Assembly (NCBI GenBank): GCA_017525875.1
Contig: JAFXSG010000043.1
Span: forward strand, 1-44,676
Source of the DNA: Clostridia bacterium
GTDB taxonomy: Bacteria; Bacillota; Clostridia; Christensenellales; CAG-138
Reading direction: 5' to 3'
DNA length: 44,676 nucleotides
Position numbers and translations under genes: made by a program. Of the stretch, positions 16,222 through 25,341 are shown piece by piece. How positions within the stretch are numbered: position 1 is the first letter of the stretch; the number at the start of each line of letters is the position of its first letter. Below the pieces are notes generated by a model. It had not been told where the DNA came from, did no database searches, and saw only the letters and a list, made by a program, of their open reading frames with translations.

Positions 16222-18864
16222 TCAGCCGAGTCTGGGCTCGTCCGCCGGGAAACAGTCGATGATGCCCATTGCGCAGCGGATGATCAGCGTCGCGTCGACG
16301 AGATCGTACACGCCGTCGCCGTTGACGTCCATCTGAGCGAGCTGCTCATCGGTCAGCTCGATAACGCCCATCGCATAGCGCATAGCAAGCAGCGCGTCCG
16401 AAACGGTGACTTCGCCGTCGAGGTCGACGTCGCCCAGGGTGCTGACGGGTTCGGGCTCAACGCACTCGAACGGGATCGTGTAGAAGGCAAACGAGTCGCC
16501 GTAGTTGTATGTGTACGTGGAAACGAGGCTCGTATCGCCGTTGACGTAGACCGTTACGTTCTCCGCGAACGCGTATCCTTCCGGAAGACCGACGGAGACG
16601 TTGACGGAGTAGTGGCCGCCTGCGACGAATGCGTCGTGGAAGCCGCTGATGCTGTCTTCATCGAACCAACGGGTGTACTGGATCGTGTAGGGTTCGCCCT
16701 CCGGTATCACGATGCTGCCAAGATGATCGTCCGCATTCTCACCTGCGACGGGTTCGGTCTCGATGCCGTTGACGTAGATCGTGTCGATGTAGATCGTCGA
16801 CGGGATCGCGGGGATGGTGTATTCGTTCATAACGACCCACGCGGTCTCGGGATCCTCAACGCGGGAATAATCCGTGTTGATAAGCTCCGTGCCGCCGTTT
16901 GCGAGCAGGACTGCATCCTCTGCAAAACAGTAGCCATCGTTCGGAACAACGCACGCGCCGACGATATAGGTGCTGCCCTCTTCGAGCACGTCTTCGGCGG
17001 TGAGCGGCTGTCCGGTGGTGTTGTTGTAGGCGGTGATGGTGTTGATATAGTAGTTCGCGTCCGCGGGAACGCTGAGCGCCATGAACTCCGCGCCCGTCAT
17101 GCCTGCCTCGGGGGTCACGAAACCGACGACGTTGATCTCGGTGATCTCGGTCGGCTCTGCCGGGGCCTCCTCAACGGTAAACCCGATCGAGTTGACGTAA
17201 ATGTACGGATGGGAGCCGCCCTGGTAGCCGCAGCCCATGGAGTCGACGAGAGCGTTCTCGCCGTTGATCGTGAACACAGCGTCATCCGCCAGGATCCAGC
17301 CCTCCTCGGGGATGAGCTGAACGTACATAGTATAGGTCGCAGCCGGGTTGTCGAAAACGTCGTCCGCGGTCATGACGCCGAAGCCGCCGCCGAACCAGCT
17401 CCAGTCGACGTAATCGACGGTGTAATGCGCGCCTTCGGGGACGCTGACTTCGAAATCGGGATGCTCGCCCCACGCGGGCACGGTGAAGCCTTCGATCTCG
17501 ATGGCGTCGATAACGTCAGGCTCAGGCGCGTCAACTTTGAAATAGACGGAGTTTACATACTGATAGTTGGGGCCTCCGTCAAAGCCGTGGTCTCCGACGA
17601 GCGTTTCGTCGCCGTTGATGGTGACGGTCACGCCATCGGCAAAGTAATAACCTTCATCCGCAACGACTTCGAAGAACTGGTAGTAGTCGTAATCTCCGTT
17701 GTCGAAGGTCCCGGTTGCGTCAACGGTGTTGCCGAAACCGTCATACAGCCAGTTCCAGCTGGAAGTCAGGATCTGGTAGTGAGCGCCTTCGGGAACTGTC
17801 ACGTCAATATCCGGATGCGCGCCGTAGACGGGAGCGGTGAAGCCGCCGATCTCGATCGCGCCGATGGAGTAATCCTCAGGCTCGTCTCCGGTGATCGCCA
17901 CGTTGTCGACCGCGAAATAGTCGCCTTCGGAGTGCTGGGAGCCGTCCTTCTGATAGGACCACTTGAGCTCATGCTCGCCGGCGGCCAGGTCATAGCTGAA
18001 ACTCTGCCAATCATTATCGAGAGCGCCGAGATCCAGCACGGCCGTACTGTCGACGTAGAAGCGGCAGTGATCCCAGATGCTGCGGAGGCCGACTTCGCCG
18101 CCGGTGCCCTCGCCCCATGCCATGTAATCGAAGGTGATCGTACCGTCGTTTTCAAAGTCAACTGTGGCTGTCATCTCGGAAACAGAGCTGTTTACGCCCG
18201 CGTTTCCGGATCTCGCGAATACGCGGCCGTTTTCCTCGTCAGTCACTGCGGTCCACAGATATTCGCCTGAAGTATAGAAATGGATGTTTCCACCCTCGGC
18301 GTTGACCGCGGCGTCGAGCTCCTCATTGATGGGGAGAGCCTCACGCTCCTCGAAGCGGACGTTGTCCACTGCAAAATAGTCGCCGGCCGGGTTTGCGGAA
18401 CTGTCCTTCGAATAATTCCAAACGAAAGTGTGTGCGCCGGCGGTGACGTTCACGACGTATTCGGTCCAGTCGTTGTCCAGCGCGCCGTATTTGAAGATCT
18501 CGTTTCCGTCGATCATGAAGACGCACTTATCCCAAGCGTTACTGCCGCCTTCGCCCCATGCCTTGAAGTCGAAATGGATGGCCATGTTCGATCCGACGTA
18601 CGAGGTCATGGACAGCGAGGATACGCTGCTTGCGACGCCTGCGTTGCCGCTCTGAGCATAAACGCGGTCATCCTCGGTAATGACCGTCCAGGGATAGTCA
18701 CCCGGGCTGATAAAGGGGAGCATGCCTCCTTCAACGTTGAGCGCCTCATCAAGGGTGGGCTCGTCGGCGGGAACCGGAGCTTCGGTCCTTGCGAGCGCCG
18801 CGGCCGGAACGAGGCCGAACGACATCAGCACCGCAACAAGCAGAGCGATAAGTCTTTTTCTCAT
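16222..18864 (-). CDS. Secreted dockerin protein with jelly-roll-like and tandem repeat domains, 880 aa
   Basis: Signal peptide 1-25 (MRKRLIALLVAVLMSFGLVP, cleavage after ALA). Two ~145-residue domains follow (about 38-175 and 182-332). Each has LD-A-NxEGG at its start, then FDFKAWGEG or FDYMAWGEG, a WDxCxF motif and DYFAVDNV at its end, a layout seen in MAM/cleaved-adhesin jelly rolls. Next are four copies of a ~115-residue domain (about 333-815) with IEIxGF, PxW/YG, VPEGAHY, a W and INGxxxLV. The last ~60 residues are a type I dockerin: two EF-hand-like loops, DVDLDGEVTVSDA and DVNGDGVYDLVDA. The dockerin should bind a cohesin on a scaffold or cell surface. No catalytic domain is visible, so a binding or structural role is inferred. 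AGGAGG precedes the ATG. Confidence 0.92.
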   Translation of the reverse strand: MRKRLIALLVAVLMSFGLVPAAALARTEAPVPADEPTLDEALNVEGGMLPFISPGDYPWTVITEDDRVYAQSGNAGVASSVSSLSMTSYVGSNMAIHFDFKAWGEGGSNAWDKCVFMIDGNEIFKYGALDNDWTEYVVNVTAGAHTFVWNYSKDSSANPAGDYFAVDNVRFEEREALPINEELDAAVNAEGGNIHFYTSGEYLWTAVTDEENGRVFARSGNAGVNSSVSEMTATVDFENDGTITFDYMAWGEGTGGEVGLRSIWDHCRFYVDSTAVLDLGALDNDWQSFSYDLAAGEHELKWSYQKDGSQHSEGDYFAVDNVAITGDEPEDYSIGAIEIGGFTAPVYGAHPDIDVTVPEGAHYQILTSSWNWLYDGFGNTVDATGTFDNGDYDYYQFFEVVADEGYYFADGVTVTINGDETLVGDHGFDGGPNYQYVNSVYFKVDAPEPDVIDAIEIEGFTVPAWGEHPDFEVSVPEGAHYTVDYVDWSWFGGGFGVMTADDVFDNPAATYTMYVQLIPEEGWILADDAVFTINGENALVDSMGCGYQGGSHPYIYVNSIGFTVEEAPAEPTEITEINVVGFVTPEAGMTGAEFMALSVPADANYYINTITAYNNTTGQPLTAEDVLEEGSTYIVGACVVPNDGYCFAEDAVLLANGGTELINTDYSRVEDPETAWVVMNEYTIPAIPSTIYIDTIYVNGIETEPVAGENADDHLGSIVIPEGEPYTIQYTRWFDEDSISGFHDAFVAGGHYSVNVSVGLPEGYAFAENVTVYVNGDTSLVSTYTYNYGDSFAFYTIPFECVEPEPVSTLGDVDLDGEVTVSDALLAMRYAMGVIELTDEQLAQMDVNGDGVYDLVDATLIIRCAMGIIDCFPADEPRLG

Positions 18865-18911
18865 AGTAGATCCTCCTGCAATAATTTGATATGTGGTTAT
18901 ATCATGATGAT

Positions 18912-18940
18912 ATTATATCACTTTGCCCGGCTCAAGGCAA
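18912..18940 (-). promoter_or_regulatory. Promoter of the 880-aa dockerin gene
   Basis: Minus strand TTGCCT (18935-18940), 17 bases, TATAAT (18912-18917). It lies about 48 bases before the start codon. The -35 box is weak. Confidence 0.6.
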
Positions 18941-18978
18941 TGGAAACGTCGCAGGCAACGCTGATACACCAAAACGAA

Positions 18979-19002
18979 GCAGAGCCCCTTGCGGGGCCCT
19001 GC
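18979..19002 (-). terminator. Terminator hairpin of the 1248-aa dockerin gene
   Basis: 10-bp stem with one G-U pair (18979-18988 with 18993-19002), then TTCGTTTT on the minus strand. It lies 31 bases beyond the stop and is closely similar in design to the hairpin at 16179-16202. Confidence 0.8.
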
Positions 19003-19032
19003 CTGTGTGTCAGTTGGGTAATTCCATAGCTC

Positions 19033-22000
19033 TTACCGGGGCGTCGGAATTGGATCGGGCTCGACCGGGAAGTGGTCGATGATGCCCATCGCATAGCGCA
19101 GGATCAGCGTCGCGTCAACGAGGTCATACAAGCCGTCGCCGTTGACGTCCATCTGAACGAGCTGCTCCTCCGTGAGGTCCATAACGCCCATCGCGTAGCG
19201 CATCGCGAGCAGTGCGTCCGCAGCGGTGACTTCGCCGTCAAGGTCGACGTCGCCGTAGAAGCACACGATGAAGTCGATGGTGTAGATCTCGAGGTAGCCA
19301 TCTTCATCATAGTAGCCCCACACAAACTCGGTCTCGCCGTTGATGAGCACGGTAACTTCCTCGGCGAACTCATAGCCCTCTTCGGGGAAGATGATGATGC
19401 CCATGTAGTAAGCGACGGAGGGTACGTTGAAGATGTCGTCGTCGCCCATCATGCCGCCGTCGCCGTTGAACCACCAGAACCAGGCCGCATCGTCGATGTA
19501 GTAGTGCGCGTCATCGGGAACGGTGATGCCGTAGTCGGGAGCATCGCCCCACGCGGGTTCAACAAAATCGTTGATCTCAATAGTGTCGATGATCTGAGGC
19601 TGAGGCTGGGGCTCGTCTTCGTAATAGATGGTGTACAGGCCGGTGACCTCCATGCCGTTTTCGCCGATCGTGCCGAGGAGCTCGGCCGCGCCGGTCTCGG
19701 GATCGATCTCATAGAGACCGTTGCTCGAGGTGGAGAAGATCTGCGCCCAGAAGAGCCTGCCGGTGTTCATATCATAGTGCATGCTCTGGACGTAGTTCAT
19801 CGGGACGCCGGTCTCGCCGATCAGCGTGCACTCGAGGGTCTCGACGTCGATGCCGTAGAAGCCCGCGCTCGTCGAGGAGTAGCCAAGGCCGTAGAGGTTG
19901 CCCTCGCCGTCGCAGGTAAGGGCGAGAATGCCGCCGCTCGGGATCGAGAGCTGGCCGCATTCGCTCACTGCGCCGGTCTCAAGATCGACGGTGAAGAGAA
20001 GCATGTTGTAGGTATCGTTGTCCTGTGCGAGCAGGTACATCGTCTGGTTCGCGTAGTTGTACGCCATATCGAGCGCGGTGACGCCTTCAAGCGCTGCGCC
20101 ATCCTCGGGATACTCCACCTCGTAGGTCTCGGCGTTCATCTTGAAGAACGCGCTGTCCTCCTGGCGGTAGCCGTAGACGAAGCCGTCATAATAGGCCGCG
20201 GCATAGGCGTCGTCCGCTGTGCCGAGCGCGGTGACGTCGCCGGGCTCCATGTCGGTGAAGGTGATCCAGTTTTCTGAGAAGGTGCCGCCGATATCGTAGG
20301 TCGCATAGCCGTAGAGCTGGACCTCGGGATCGGGCTCGGTGACGGTGACGGTCGCGGTGCCGGAAACGGTGGGATCGGCAACGCTGGTGACGGTGACGGT
20401 GGTCTCGCCGACCGCAACGCCGTGGATCATGCCGTTCTCATCGATCGTTGCGATCGAGGTGTCGGCGATCTCGAAGGTGACCTCGGTGGCGGTGACGTCA
20501 TCGGGCTCCATCGTGTAGACGACGTAGGTATTGCGGTTCGCCTTGACGGTGACGTCGAAGACGTTGATCGCTTCGGGCAGGACGGGCTCGCCGACGTAGA
20601 CGTTATCGACCGCGAAATAGTCGCCGGTCGGGTTGACGCTGCTGTCCTTTGTGTAGACCCAGGTGAGGGTGTATTCGCCGGCTTCTTCGACGGAGAAGGT
20701 GAAGGTCTCCCATTCGTTGTCGTAAGCACCGTAGTAGAGTATGCGATCACTGTTGACGTAGAAGTCGCAGTGATCCCAGAAGCTGCTGCTGCCTTCGCCC
20801 CATGCTTTGAAGTCGAAGGTGATCAAAGCGCCGGCCTCGAGGGTGACGACGGTGGTGAGGGTGGAGCTGCTGGAGGAGACGCCCGCGTTGCCGCTCTGCG
20901 CGAACAAACGGTTGCCGTCATCAACGACGATCCAGGGATAGCTCTCGCTCGTCTCGAAGTGGAGCGTGCCGCCCTCGATATTCAGCGCCTCGTCGAGTTC
21001 GTTCCCGCCGGAGGGCTCTTCAACGGTGAAGTAATTGGTATAAACGGAGATGCCGCCATTCTCGGCTGTGCTGAAGAACACCAACGCAGCGCTGCCGTTG
21101 ATGAGCACGGTGACGTCATCCGCGAATTCATAACCTTCCATCGGAACGAAGAAGAAGTACATATAGTACTGTTCGTCGGGATCATTGAAGGTATCGTCGG
21201 GGTTCATCGGGCCGGAAGCATTGTACCTGTACCAAAGCCCCTGGATCTTCGAGTAGTGCGCGTCCTCGGGAACGGTCACGCCGTAGAACGGATTTGCGCC
21301 CCACTCGGGCTCAACGAAGCCGTTGATCTCGATGGTGGTGATCGGATCGGTCTGCGCAACGGGCTCTTCGACAGTGAACTCGATGGAATAGACGAGCAGC
21401 TCGCCGTCGCCGTTCGTGTGCGCATAGTTGACCAGCGAGGGATCGCCGTTGATGGTCACTTCCGGGAGATCCTCGAACTCATAGCCTTCATCGGGCACGA
21501 GCCTGATGGACATGAAGTACGAATATTCCTCGCTGTCGAACATGTCGGAGGAGATCATCGTTTCGTTGTTGCCGTCGATGACAACGGTCCACGCGGTGTA
21601 GTCAACGGAATAATTCGCGTCTTCGGGAACTTCAACGTTGAAGTCCGGATGTTCGCCCCACGCGGGAACGGTGAAGCCGTCGATCGCGATCGAGTCGATC
21701 ACGTTGGGCTCGGAGCCGGATTCGCCCCAGAATTCGATCTGGTCGACGTATGCATAGTACGCGTCGTCGCCGGTGTATTCGATGGCGAAGTAGATGGTCT
21801 CACCGGCATAGTCGGCAAGATCGTACTCATACTGCATGTAGGCGGTGGTGAGCGTGACCTCATCGCCGAGCTGCGTCATGGCGTCGATCTCCGGCGCGGT
21901 GCCGACGTAGACCTTGATGGTCTCGGGATAGTTGGCGGAATGTGCCTTCGCATAGAAGGTGACGGCGGGATCAACGGGGAGGAGCTCGACGGCGGGTGTG

Positions 22001-22779
22001 ATCAGCCAGTCGCTCGGTGTTACCTGCCAGTGTACGCGCATGCAGTAGCTGCCTTCGTAGGCATTACTGTTGTAGCGCTCCCAGGTGTAGGTGCTCGTGT
22101 CATTGTTGATGATCGTGAACTCCGCAACCTCGGCCTCATCCTCGAAATAGAAACCGAGAACTGGGGTCGGCGGTTCGGGAGTGTAGCCGGTGGGGTCGGT
22201 GATCGTCACGTCGGTGCCGTCGTTGCTGCCCATGAGGCTGACTTCGAATGTATAGGAATAGCCCTCTTCAAATTCGTAGTCATCCGCACGGCCGCCCACG
22301 TTGCCCTGGTCGGAAGCGATCCACATACGGTCGCCAGGAGTGGGGTTCGTGATGCACCAGTCATAGGTACCCGCGGGGATCTCTATGGTGATGCTGTTGT
22401 TGATAACGATGTTCTCCGTCGTGAGTGCGCCGTCCGCGTTTTCGGGGATCTTGTACTCGAATTCCGCATAGGTCGCTTCGGGAACGTCGCCGGAGGTCGT
22501 GAGAGCGCCGGTTGCCGGAATGATGGAGCCGAAAGCCGTAGCGTCGGCGTCCAGAAGCATCTGGTAGCCGGAGCCGTCGCCCCAGACGTCGCCGACCGTG
22601 AGGGTGATCCTCGCACAGCCTTCCGCCGGGGGTACGAAGTCGTCCGCCGCATCAACGAAAGCTTCCACGTGCCCGGGGTTGGGCGCAGTCTTCACGTCGG
22701 CTGCCGCAAATGCGTTCATGGGAACAAGGACCATGACCATCATGGCGGCGACAAGAAGCGCAAGTAGTTTCTTTGCCAT
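19033..22779 (-). CDS. Secreted multidomain dockerin protein, 1248 aa
   Basis: Signal peptide 1-26. Approximate domain order: an unassigned N-terminal domain (30-205); a cleaved-adhesin/MAM-like jelly roll (212-352) with YEGSYCMRVHW and YAYVDQIEFWG; two copies of the IEIxGF...WG...VPE repeat (355-590); one jelly-roll-like LDEALNIEGG domain (595-735); a bacterial Ig-like (Big_2) domain (~745-820: VTATEVTFEIADTSIATID, GETTVTVTSV); a six-blade-propeller-like stretch (~830-1050) with repeated YDxxxGxLxxA-type strands; a third IEI repeat (~1060-1165); and a type I dockerin (DVDLDGEVTAADA, DVNGDGLYDLVDA). No hydrolase motif is seen, so its function is probably adhesion or carbohydrate/protein binding. 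GGAGA precedes the ATG. It and the 880-aa neighbour are clear paralogues. Confidence 0.92.
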   Translation of the reverse strand: MAKKLLALLVAAMMVMVLVPMNAFAAADVKTAPNPGHVEAFVDAADDFVPPAEGCARITLTVGDVWGDGSGYQMLLDADATAFGSIIPATGALTTSGDVPEATYAEFEYKIPENADGALTTENIVINNSITIEIPAGTYDWCITNPTPGDRMWIASDQGNVGGRADDYEFEEGYSYTFEVSLMGSNDGTDVTITDPTGYTPEPPTPVLGFYFEDEAEVAEFTIINNDTSTYTWERYNSNAYEGSYCMRVHWQVTPSDWLITPAVELLPVDPAVTFYAKAHSANYPETIKVYVGTAPEIDAMTQLGDEVTLTTAYMQYEYDLADYAGETIYFAIEYTGDDAYYAYVDQIEFWGESGSEPNVIDSIAIDGFTVPAWGEHPDFNVEVPEDANYSVDYTAWTVVIDGNNETMISSDMFDSEEYSYFMSIRLVPDEGYEFEDLPEVTINGDPSLVNYAHTNGDGELLVYSIEFTVEEPVAQTDPITTIEINGFVEPEWGANPFYGVTVPEDAHYSKIQGLWYRYNASGPMNPDDTFNDPDEQYYMYFFFVPMEGYEFADDVTVLINGSAALVFFSTAENGGISVYTNYFTVEEPSGGNELDEALNIEGGTLHFETSESYPWIVVDDGNRLFAQSGNAGVSSSSSTLTTVVTLEAGALITFDFKAWGEGSSSFWDHCDFYVNSDRILYYGAYDNEWETFTFSVEEAGEYTLTWVYTKDSSVNPTGDYFAVDNVYVGEPVLPEAINVFDVTVKANRNTYVVYTMEPDDVTATEVTFEIADTSIATIDENGMIHGVAVGETTVTVTSVADPTVSGTATVTVTEPDPEVQLYGYATYDIGGTFSENWITFTDMEPGDVTALGTADDAYAAAYYDGFVYGYRQEDSAFFKMNAETYEVEYPEDGAALEGVTALDMAYNYANQTMYLLAQDNDTYNMLLFTVDLETGAVSECGQLSIPSGGILALTCDGEGNLYGLGYSSTSAGFYGIDVETLECTLIGETGVPMNYVQSMHYDMNTGRLFWAQIFSTSSNGLYEIDPETGAAELLGTIGENGMEVTGLYTIYYEDEPQPQPQIIDTIEINDFVEPAWGDAPDYGITVPDDAHYYIDDAAWFWWFNGDGGMMGDDDIFNVPSVAYYMGIIIFPEEGYEFAEEVTVLINGETEFVWGYYDEDGYLEIYTIDFIVCFYGDVDLDGEVTAADALLAMRYAMGVMDLTEEQLVQMDVNGDGLYDLVDATLILRYAMGIIDHFPVEPDPIPTPR

Positions 22780-22835
22780 AGTTGTATCTCCTTCTTTTTA
22801 TTGCATAAATGAAGAAATATGATCTATGCGCCTAT

Positions 22836-22864
22836 ATTATATCAAACATATTATATTCTTTCAA
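22836..22864 (-). promoter_or_regulatory. Sigma-A promoter of the 1248-aa dockerin gene
   Basis: Minus strand TTGAAA (22859-22864), 17 bases, TATAAT (22836-22841). A second TATAAT lies a few bases upstream on the same strand. Confidence 0.75.
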
Positions 22865-22916
22865 TACAAAAACGGAAAAAAGAGAGATGAAATTAACGGT
22901 TTGGCGTCCCAAAACG

Positions 22917-22944
22917 AAAAAACCGGGCAGGATGACCTGCCCGG
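22917..22944 (-). terminator. Rho-independent terminator of glyQS
   Basis: On the minus strand a 9-bp perfect stem (arms 22923-22931 and 22936-22944) is followed by TTTTTT (plus-strand A run 22917-22922). It lies 13 bases after the stop codon. Confidence 0.93.
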
Positions 22945-22957
22945 CGGCAAAAGCCGA

Positions 22958-24352
22958 TCAGAATTCGATCTTCTTTTCGATGAAGCTGCGCAGCTCGGAA
23001 ATCGGCATACGGATCTGCTCCATCGTGTCGCGGTCGCGCACGGTGACGGTATCGGGCTCGATGCCCTCGCTGCCTTCGACGGTCTCAAAGTCGATGGTGA
23101 TGCACAGAGGAGTGCCGACCTCGTCCTGGCGGCGGTAGCGCTTGCCGATGGAACCGGTCTCGTCGAAATCGACCATGAAATACCTGGCCAGCATATCGCG
23201 CACTTCCATTGCCTTGGGAGAGAGCTTCTTGCTCAGGGGCAGTATTGCCGCCTTGTAAGGCGCGAGAGCGGGCTTGAGGTGCAGAACGACGCGGGTGTCG
23301 TTCGTCTTCTCGTCGAGCAGCTCTTCGTCGTATGCCTCGCAAAGCAGAGCGAGAACGGTGCGGTCGAGACCGTAGGTGGACTCGATGATATAGGGGATAA
23401 AGCGCTCGTTCGTCACAGGATCGAGATACGAAAGGTTCGTGCCGCTGTATTCCTGATGCCGCTTGAGATCGAAGTCCGTGCGGTTGTGGGTGCCGTTGAT
23501 CTCGCCCCAGCCGAAGGGGAAGAGGAACTCGATATCGCAGGCCGCTTTCGCGTAATGCGCGAGCTTTTCGTGATCGTGGAACCTGAGGTGCTCGGGAGCG
23601 ATGCCGAGATCGCGGTAATACTGCATGCCGTACTCTTTGAAGTACTCGTAAAGCTCCGCGTCGGCGCCTTCCTTGCAGAAGGTCTGGAACTCCATCTGCT
23701 CGAACTCGATCGTGCGGAAGGTAAAGTTGCCCGGCGTGATCTCGTTGCGGAACGCCTTGCCGATCTGGCCGATGCTGAACGGGAGCTTTGCGCGCATGGT
23801 GCGCTGAACGTTCGCATAGTTCACGTATTCGCCCTGCGCGTTTTCGGGGCGCAGATAAATAACGGACTTTGCGTCGTTGGTGACCCCGCGGAAAGTCTGA
23901 AACATCAGATTGAACTCACGGATATCGGTGAAATTATGCTTGCCGCAGTTGGGGCAGGCGATATGGTGAGCCTTGATGAAATCAAACATTTCCTCGTGGC
24001 TCATGCTGTCCGCATGCGCCTCGGGATCGAACGCCTCGATCAGATTATCAGCACGGAAACGCATCTTGCATTCCTTGCAGTCGAGCAGGGGATCGGAGAA
24101 GCTGGCGATATGGCCGCTCGCTTCCCAGACTCTCGGATGCATAAGGATATCCGCGTCCACCTCAAAGCTGTTGTGGCGCTCCTGAATAAAGCGTTTGCGC
24201 CAGGTCTCCTTGACGTTGTTCTTGAGCCTTGCGCCGAGGGGACCGTAATCCCAGGTGTTTGCAAGGCCGCCATAGATTTCGGACCCAGCGAAAATGTAGC
24301 CCCGGTTTTTACACAAGGCTACAATTTTATCCATTGTAAATTCTGCTTTCAT
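22958..24352 (-). CDS. glyQS: Glycine--tRNA ligase, single-chain homodimeric type
   Basis: Predicted 464 aa, the normal size of the alpha2-type bacterial enzyme. The start MKAEFTMDKIVALCKNRGY at 24352 fits the family; the longer frame to 24418 overlaps rpmB. Motifs: GGLANTWDYGPLG near 27-40, motif 2 with NVQRTMRAKLPFSIGQIGKAFRNE, and the late HFPAxx-like stretch of the anticodon-binding domain (about 340-464, with LAPYKAAILPL and FDETGSIGKRYRRQDE). It charges tRNA-Gly in the cytoplasm. A cysteine-rich insert (CKECKMRF, CPNCGK) may bind zinc. Only 10 bases separate it from rpmB upstream, and its own ribosome binding site is weak, so it is probably cotranscribed from the rpmB promoter. Confidence 0.97.
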   Translation of the reverse strand: MKAEFTMDKIVALCKNRGYIFAGSEIYGGLANTWDYGPLGARLKNNVKETWRKRFIQERHNSFEVDADILMHPRVWEASGHIASFSDPLLDCKECKMRFRADNLIEAFDPEAHADSMSHEEMFDFIKAHHIACPNCGKHNFTDIREFNLMFQTFRGVTNDAKSVIYLRPENAQGEYVNYANVQRTMRAKLPFSIGQIGKAFRNEITPGNFTFRTIEFEQMEFQTFCKEGADAELYEYFKEYGMQYYRDLGIAPEHLRFHDHEKLAHYAKAACDIEFLFPFGWGEINGTHNRTDFDLKRHQEYSGTNLSYLDPVTNERFIPYIIESTYGLDRTVLALLCEAYDEELLDEKTNDTRVVLHLKPALAPYKAAILPLSKKLSPKAMEVRDMLARYFMVDFDETGSIGKRYRRQDEVGTPLCITIDFETVEGSEGIEPDTVTVRDRDTMEQIRMPISELRSFIEKKIEF

Positions 24353-24362
24353 TTTTCGGTTC

Positions 24363-24560
24363 TCAGTCGATAGAGATCCTGCCGTCCCTGATGGAACGCA
24401 GACAACGGGTGCAGACATTCATCTTTTTGGGAGTACCGCCAACGACGACGTTAACGCGCTGAACGTTGGGAGCCCAAATACGCCTGGTCTTCCTGTTGGA
24501 ATGGCTGACGAGATTGCCGCTCATAGCGCCCTTACCGCATACTTCACAAAATTTACCCAT
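24363..24560 (-). CDS. rpmB: 50S ribosomal protein L28
   Basis: Predicted 65 aa, usual length. The two zinc-ribbon cysteine pairs are present: CEVCGKGAMSGNLVSHSN at the N-terminus and CTRCLRS near the C-terminus. GGAGG stands 8 bases before the ATG. L28 is in the large ribosomal subunit. The pair rpmB-glyQS on one transcript is an unusual arrangement. The divergent gene is tspO. Confidence 0.98.
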   Translation of the reverse strand: MGKFCEVCGKGAMSGNLVSHSNRKTRRIWAPNVQRVNVVVGGTPKKMNVCTRCLRSIRDGRISID

Positions 24561-24634
24561 TTCGTTACACCTCCTTGCCTAATCTGCGGAGCTCAAACAC
24601 GGTTCGAACCCGCAAAACGTAACTCAACTACAAT

Positions 24635-24663
24635 ATTATACCACTGATTTTAGCATTTTGCAA
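24635..24663 (-). promoter_or_regulatory. Sigma-A promoter of rpmB-glyQS
   Basis: Minus strand TTGCAA (24658-24663), 17 bases, TATAAT (24635-24640), about 75 bases before rpmB. Between it and tspO (24664-24734) is only a short A/T hairpin-like stretch. Confidence 0.8.
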
Positions 24664-24734
24664 GTGCTTTTTTCTCAAAAAAAGCATATATATTAGCAAA
24701 CAGGGGATAATGTTTTGTATAAAGGAGGCTCAAA

Positions 24735-25214
24735 ATGGCAGTTAAAACAAAAAGACCTTGGCTCGTGTACGTTGTGTCGGTCGCGATCGCGCTCGGTGCC
24801 GGGCTTATCTCATCACTTGTTTCAACGGGGAAGATGGGTGAATACGAAGCGCTGCGCCAGCCGCCGCTTGCCCCTCCGGGCTGGCTTTTCCCGGTCGTGT
24901 GGACGGTGCTGTTCGTCCTGATGGGGATCGGCGCGGCCCGCGTATACCTCAACTCGCCGGAAAAGTTCCCGTTTGCGCTCAAGCTGTACGTCCTTCAGCT
25001 CGTGCTCAACGTGCTGTGGACGCCGCTCTATTTCGCGCTGAACCTGCGGCTTGCGGCGTTCGTGCTGCTGCTCATCCTGCTCGCGGCCGTGACAGCGATG
25101 ACGGCGGAATTCCGCAAAGTCGACCGCACGGCGGCATACCTTCAGATACCCTATATAATATGGCTCGTCTTCGCGGGGTACCTGAACCTCGCAACGTATA
25201 TCCTGAACGGATGA
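24735..25214 (+). CDS. tspO: TspO/MBR family protein
   Basis: Predicted 159 aa, the family's usual size, with five hydrophobic segments (about 9-30, 45-65, 80-98, 103-122, 132-152). Family marks are the PPLAPPGWLFPVVWTVLF block (LPKPxxxPPxWxFxxxWxxLY in the consensus), a NVLWTPLYFAL stretch and the late PYIIWLVFAGYLNLA, with conserved tryptophans. Members bind porphyrins or cholesterol-like molecules and take part in porphyrin handling and stress response in membranes. AAAGGAGG stands 7 bases before the ATG. It has its own terminator downstream and is divergent from rpmB. Confidence 0.93.
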   Translation: MAVKTKRPWLVYVVSVAIALGAGLISSLVSTGKMGEYEALRQPPLAPPGWLFPVVWTVLFVLMGIGAARVYLNSPEKFPFALKLYVLQLVLNVLWTPLYFALNLRLAAFVLLLILLAAVTAMTAEFRKVDRTAAYLQIPYIIWLVFAGYLNLATYILNG

Positions 25215-25236
25215 AACCGCCTGAACGTATTGTACG

Positions 25237-25269
25237 AGGATCCCTATGTTTGTATGGGGATCCTTTTTC
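25237..25269 (+). terminator. Terminator of tspO
   Basis: AGGATCCC (25237-25244) pairs with GGGATCCT (25257-25264), followed by TTTTTCT. It is 22 bases after the stop codon and immediately before the next promoter. Confidence 0.9.
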
Positions 25270-25297
25270 TTGACAAAACTTTCAATGGTGATAGAAT
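25270..25297 (+). promoter_or_regulatory. Promoter of the NlpC/P60-GLUG-dockerin gene
   Basis: TTGACA (25270-25275), 16 bases, TAGAAT (25292-25297). It lies 45 bases before the start codon and abuts the tspO terminator. Confidence 0.75.
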
Positions 25298-25341
25298 AAA
25301 AACGGATAAATACCTGCAGATCTTCCATATTGAGGATAATA

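Noticed and set aside
16612-18270. 552-codon open frame on the plus strand
   Set aside because: Antisense shadow of the 880-aa dockerin gene; composition is typical of reverse-complement reading.
20422-22767. 781-codon open frame on the plus strand
   Set aside because: It lies opposite the 1248-aa dockerin gene, has no domain logic, is rich in V, D, G, E and R as expected for an antisense shadow of a GC-rich gene, and lacks a ribosome binding site.
22826-24373. 515-codon open frame on the plus strand
   Set aside because: Runs opposite glyQS, which is unambiguous.
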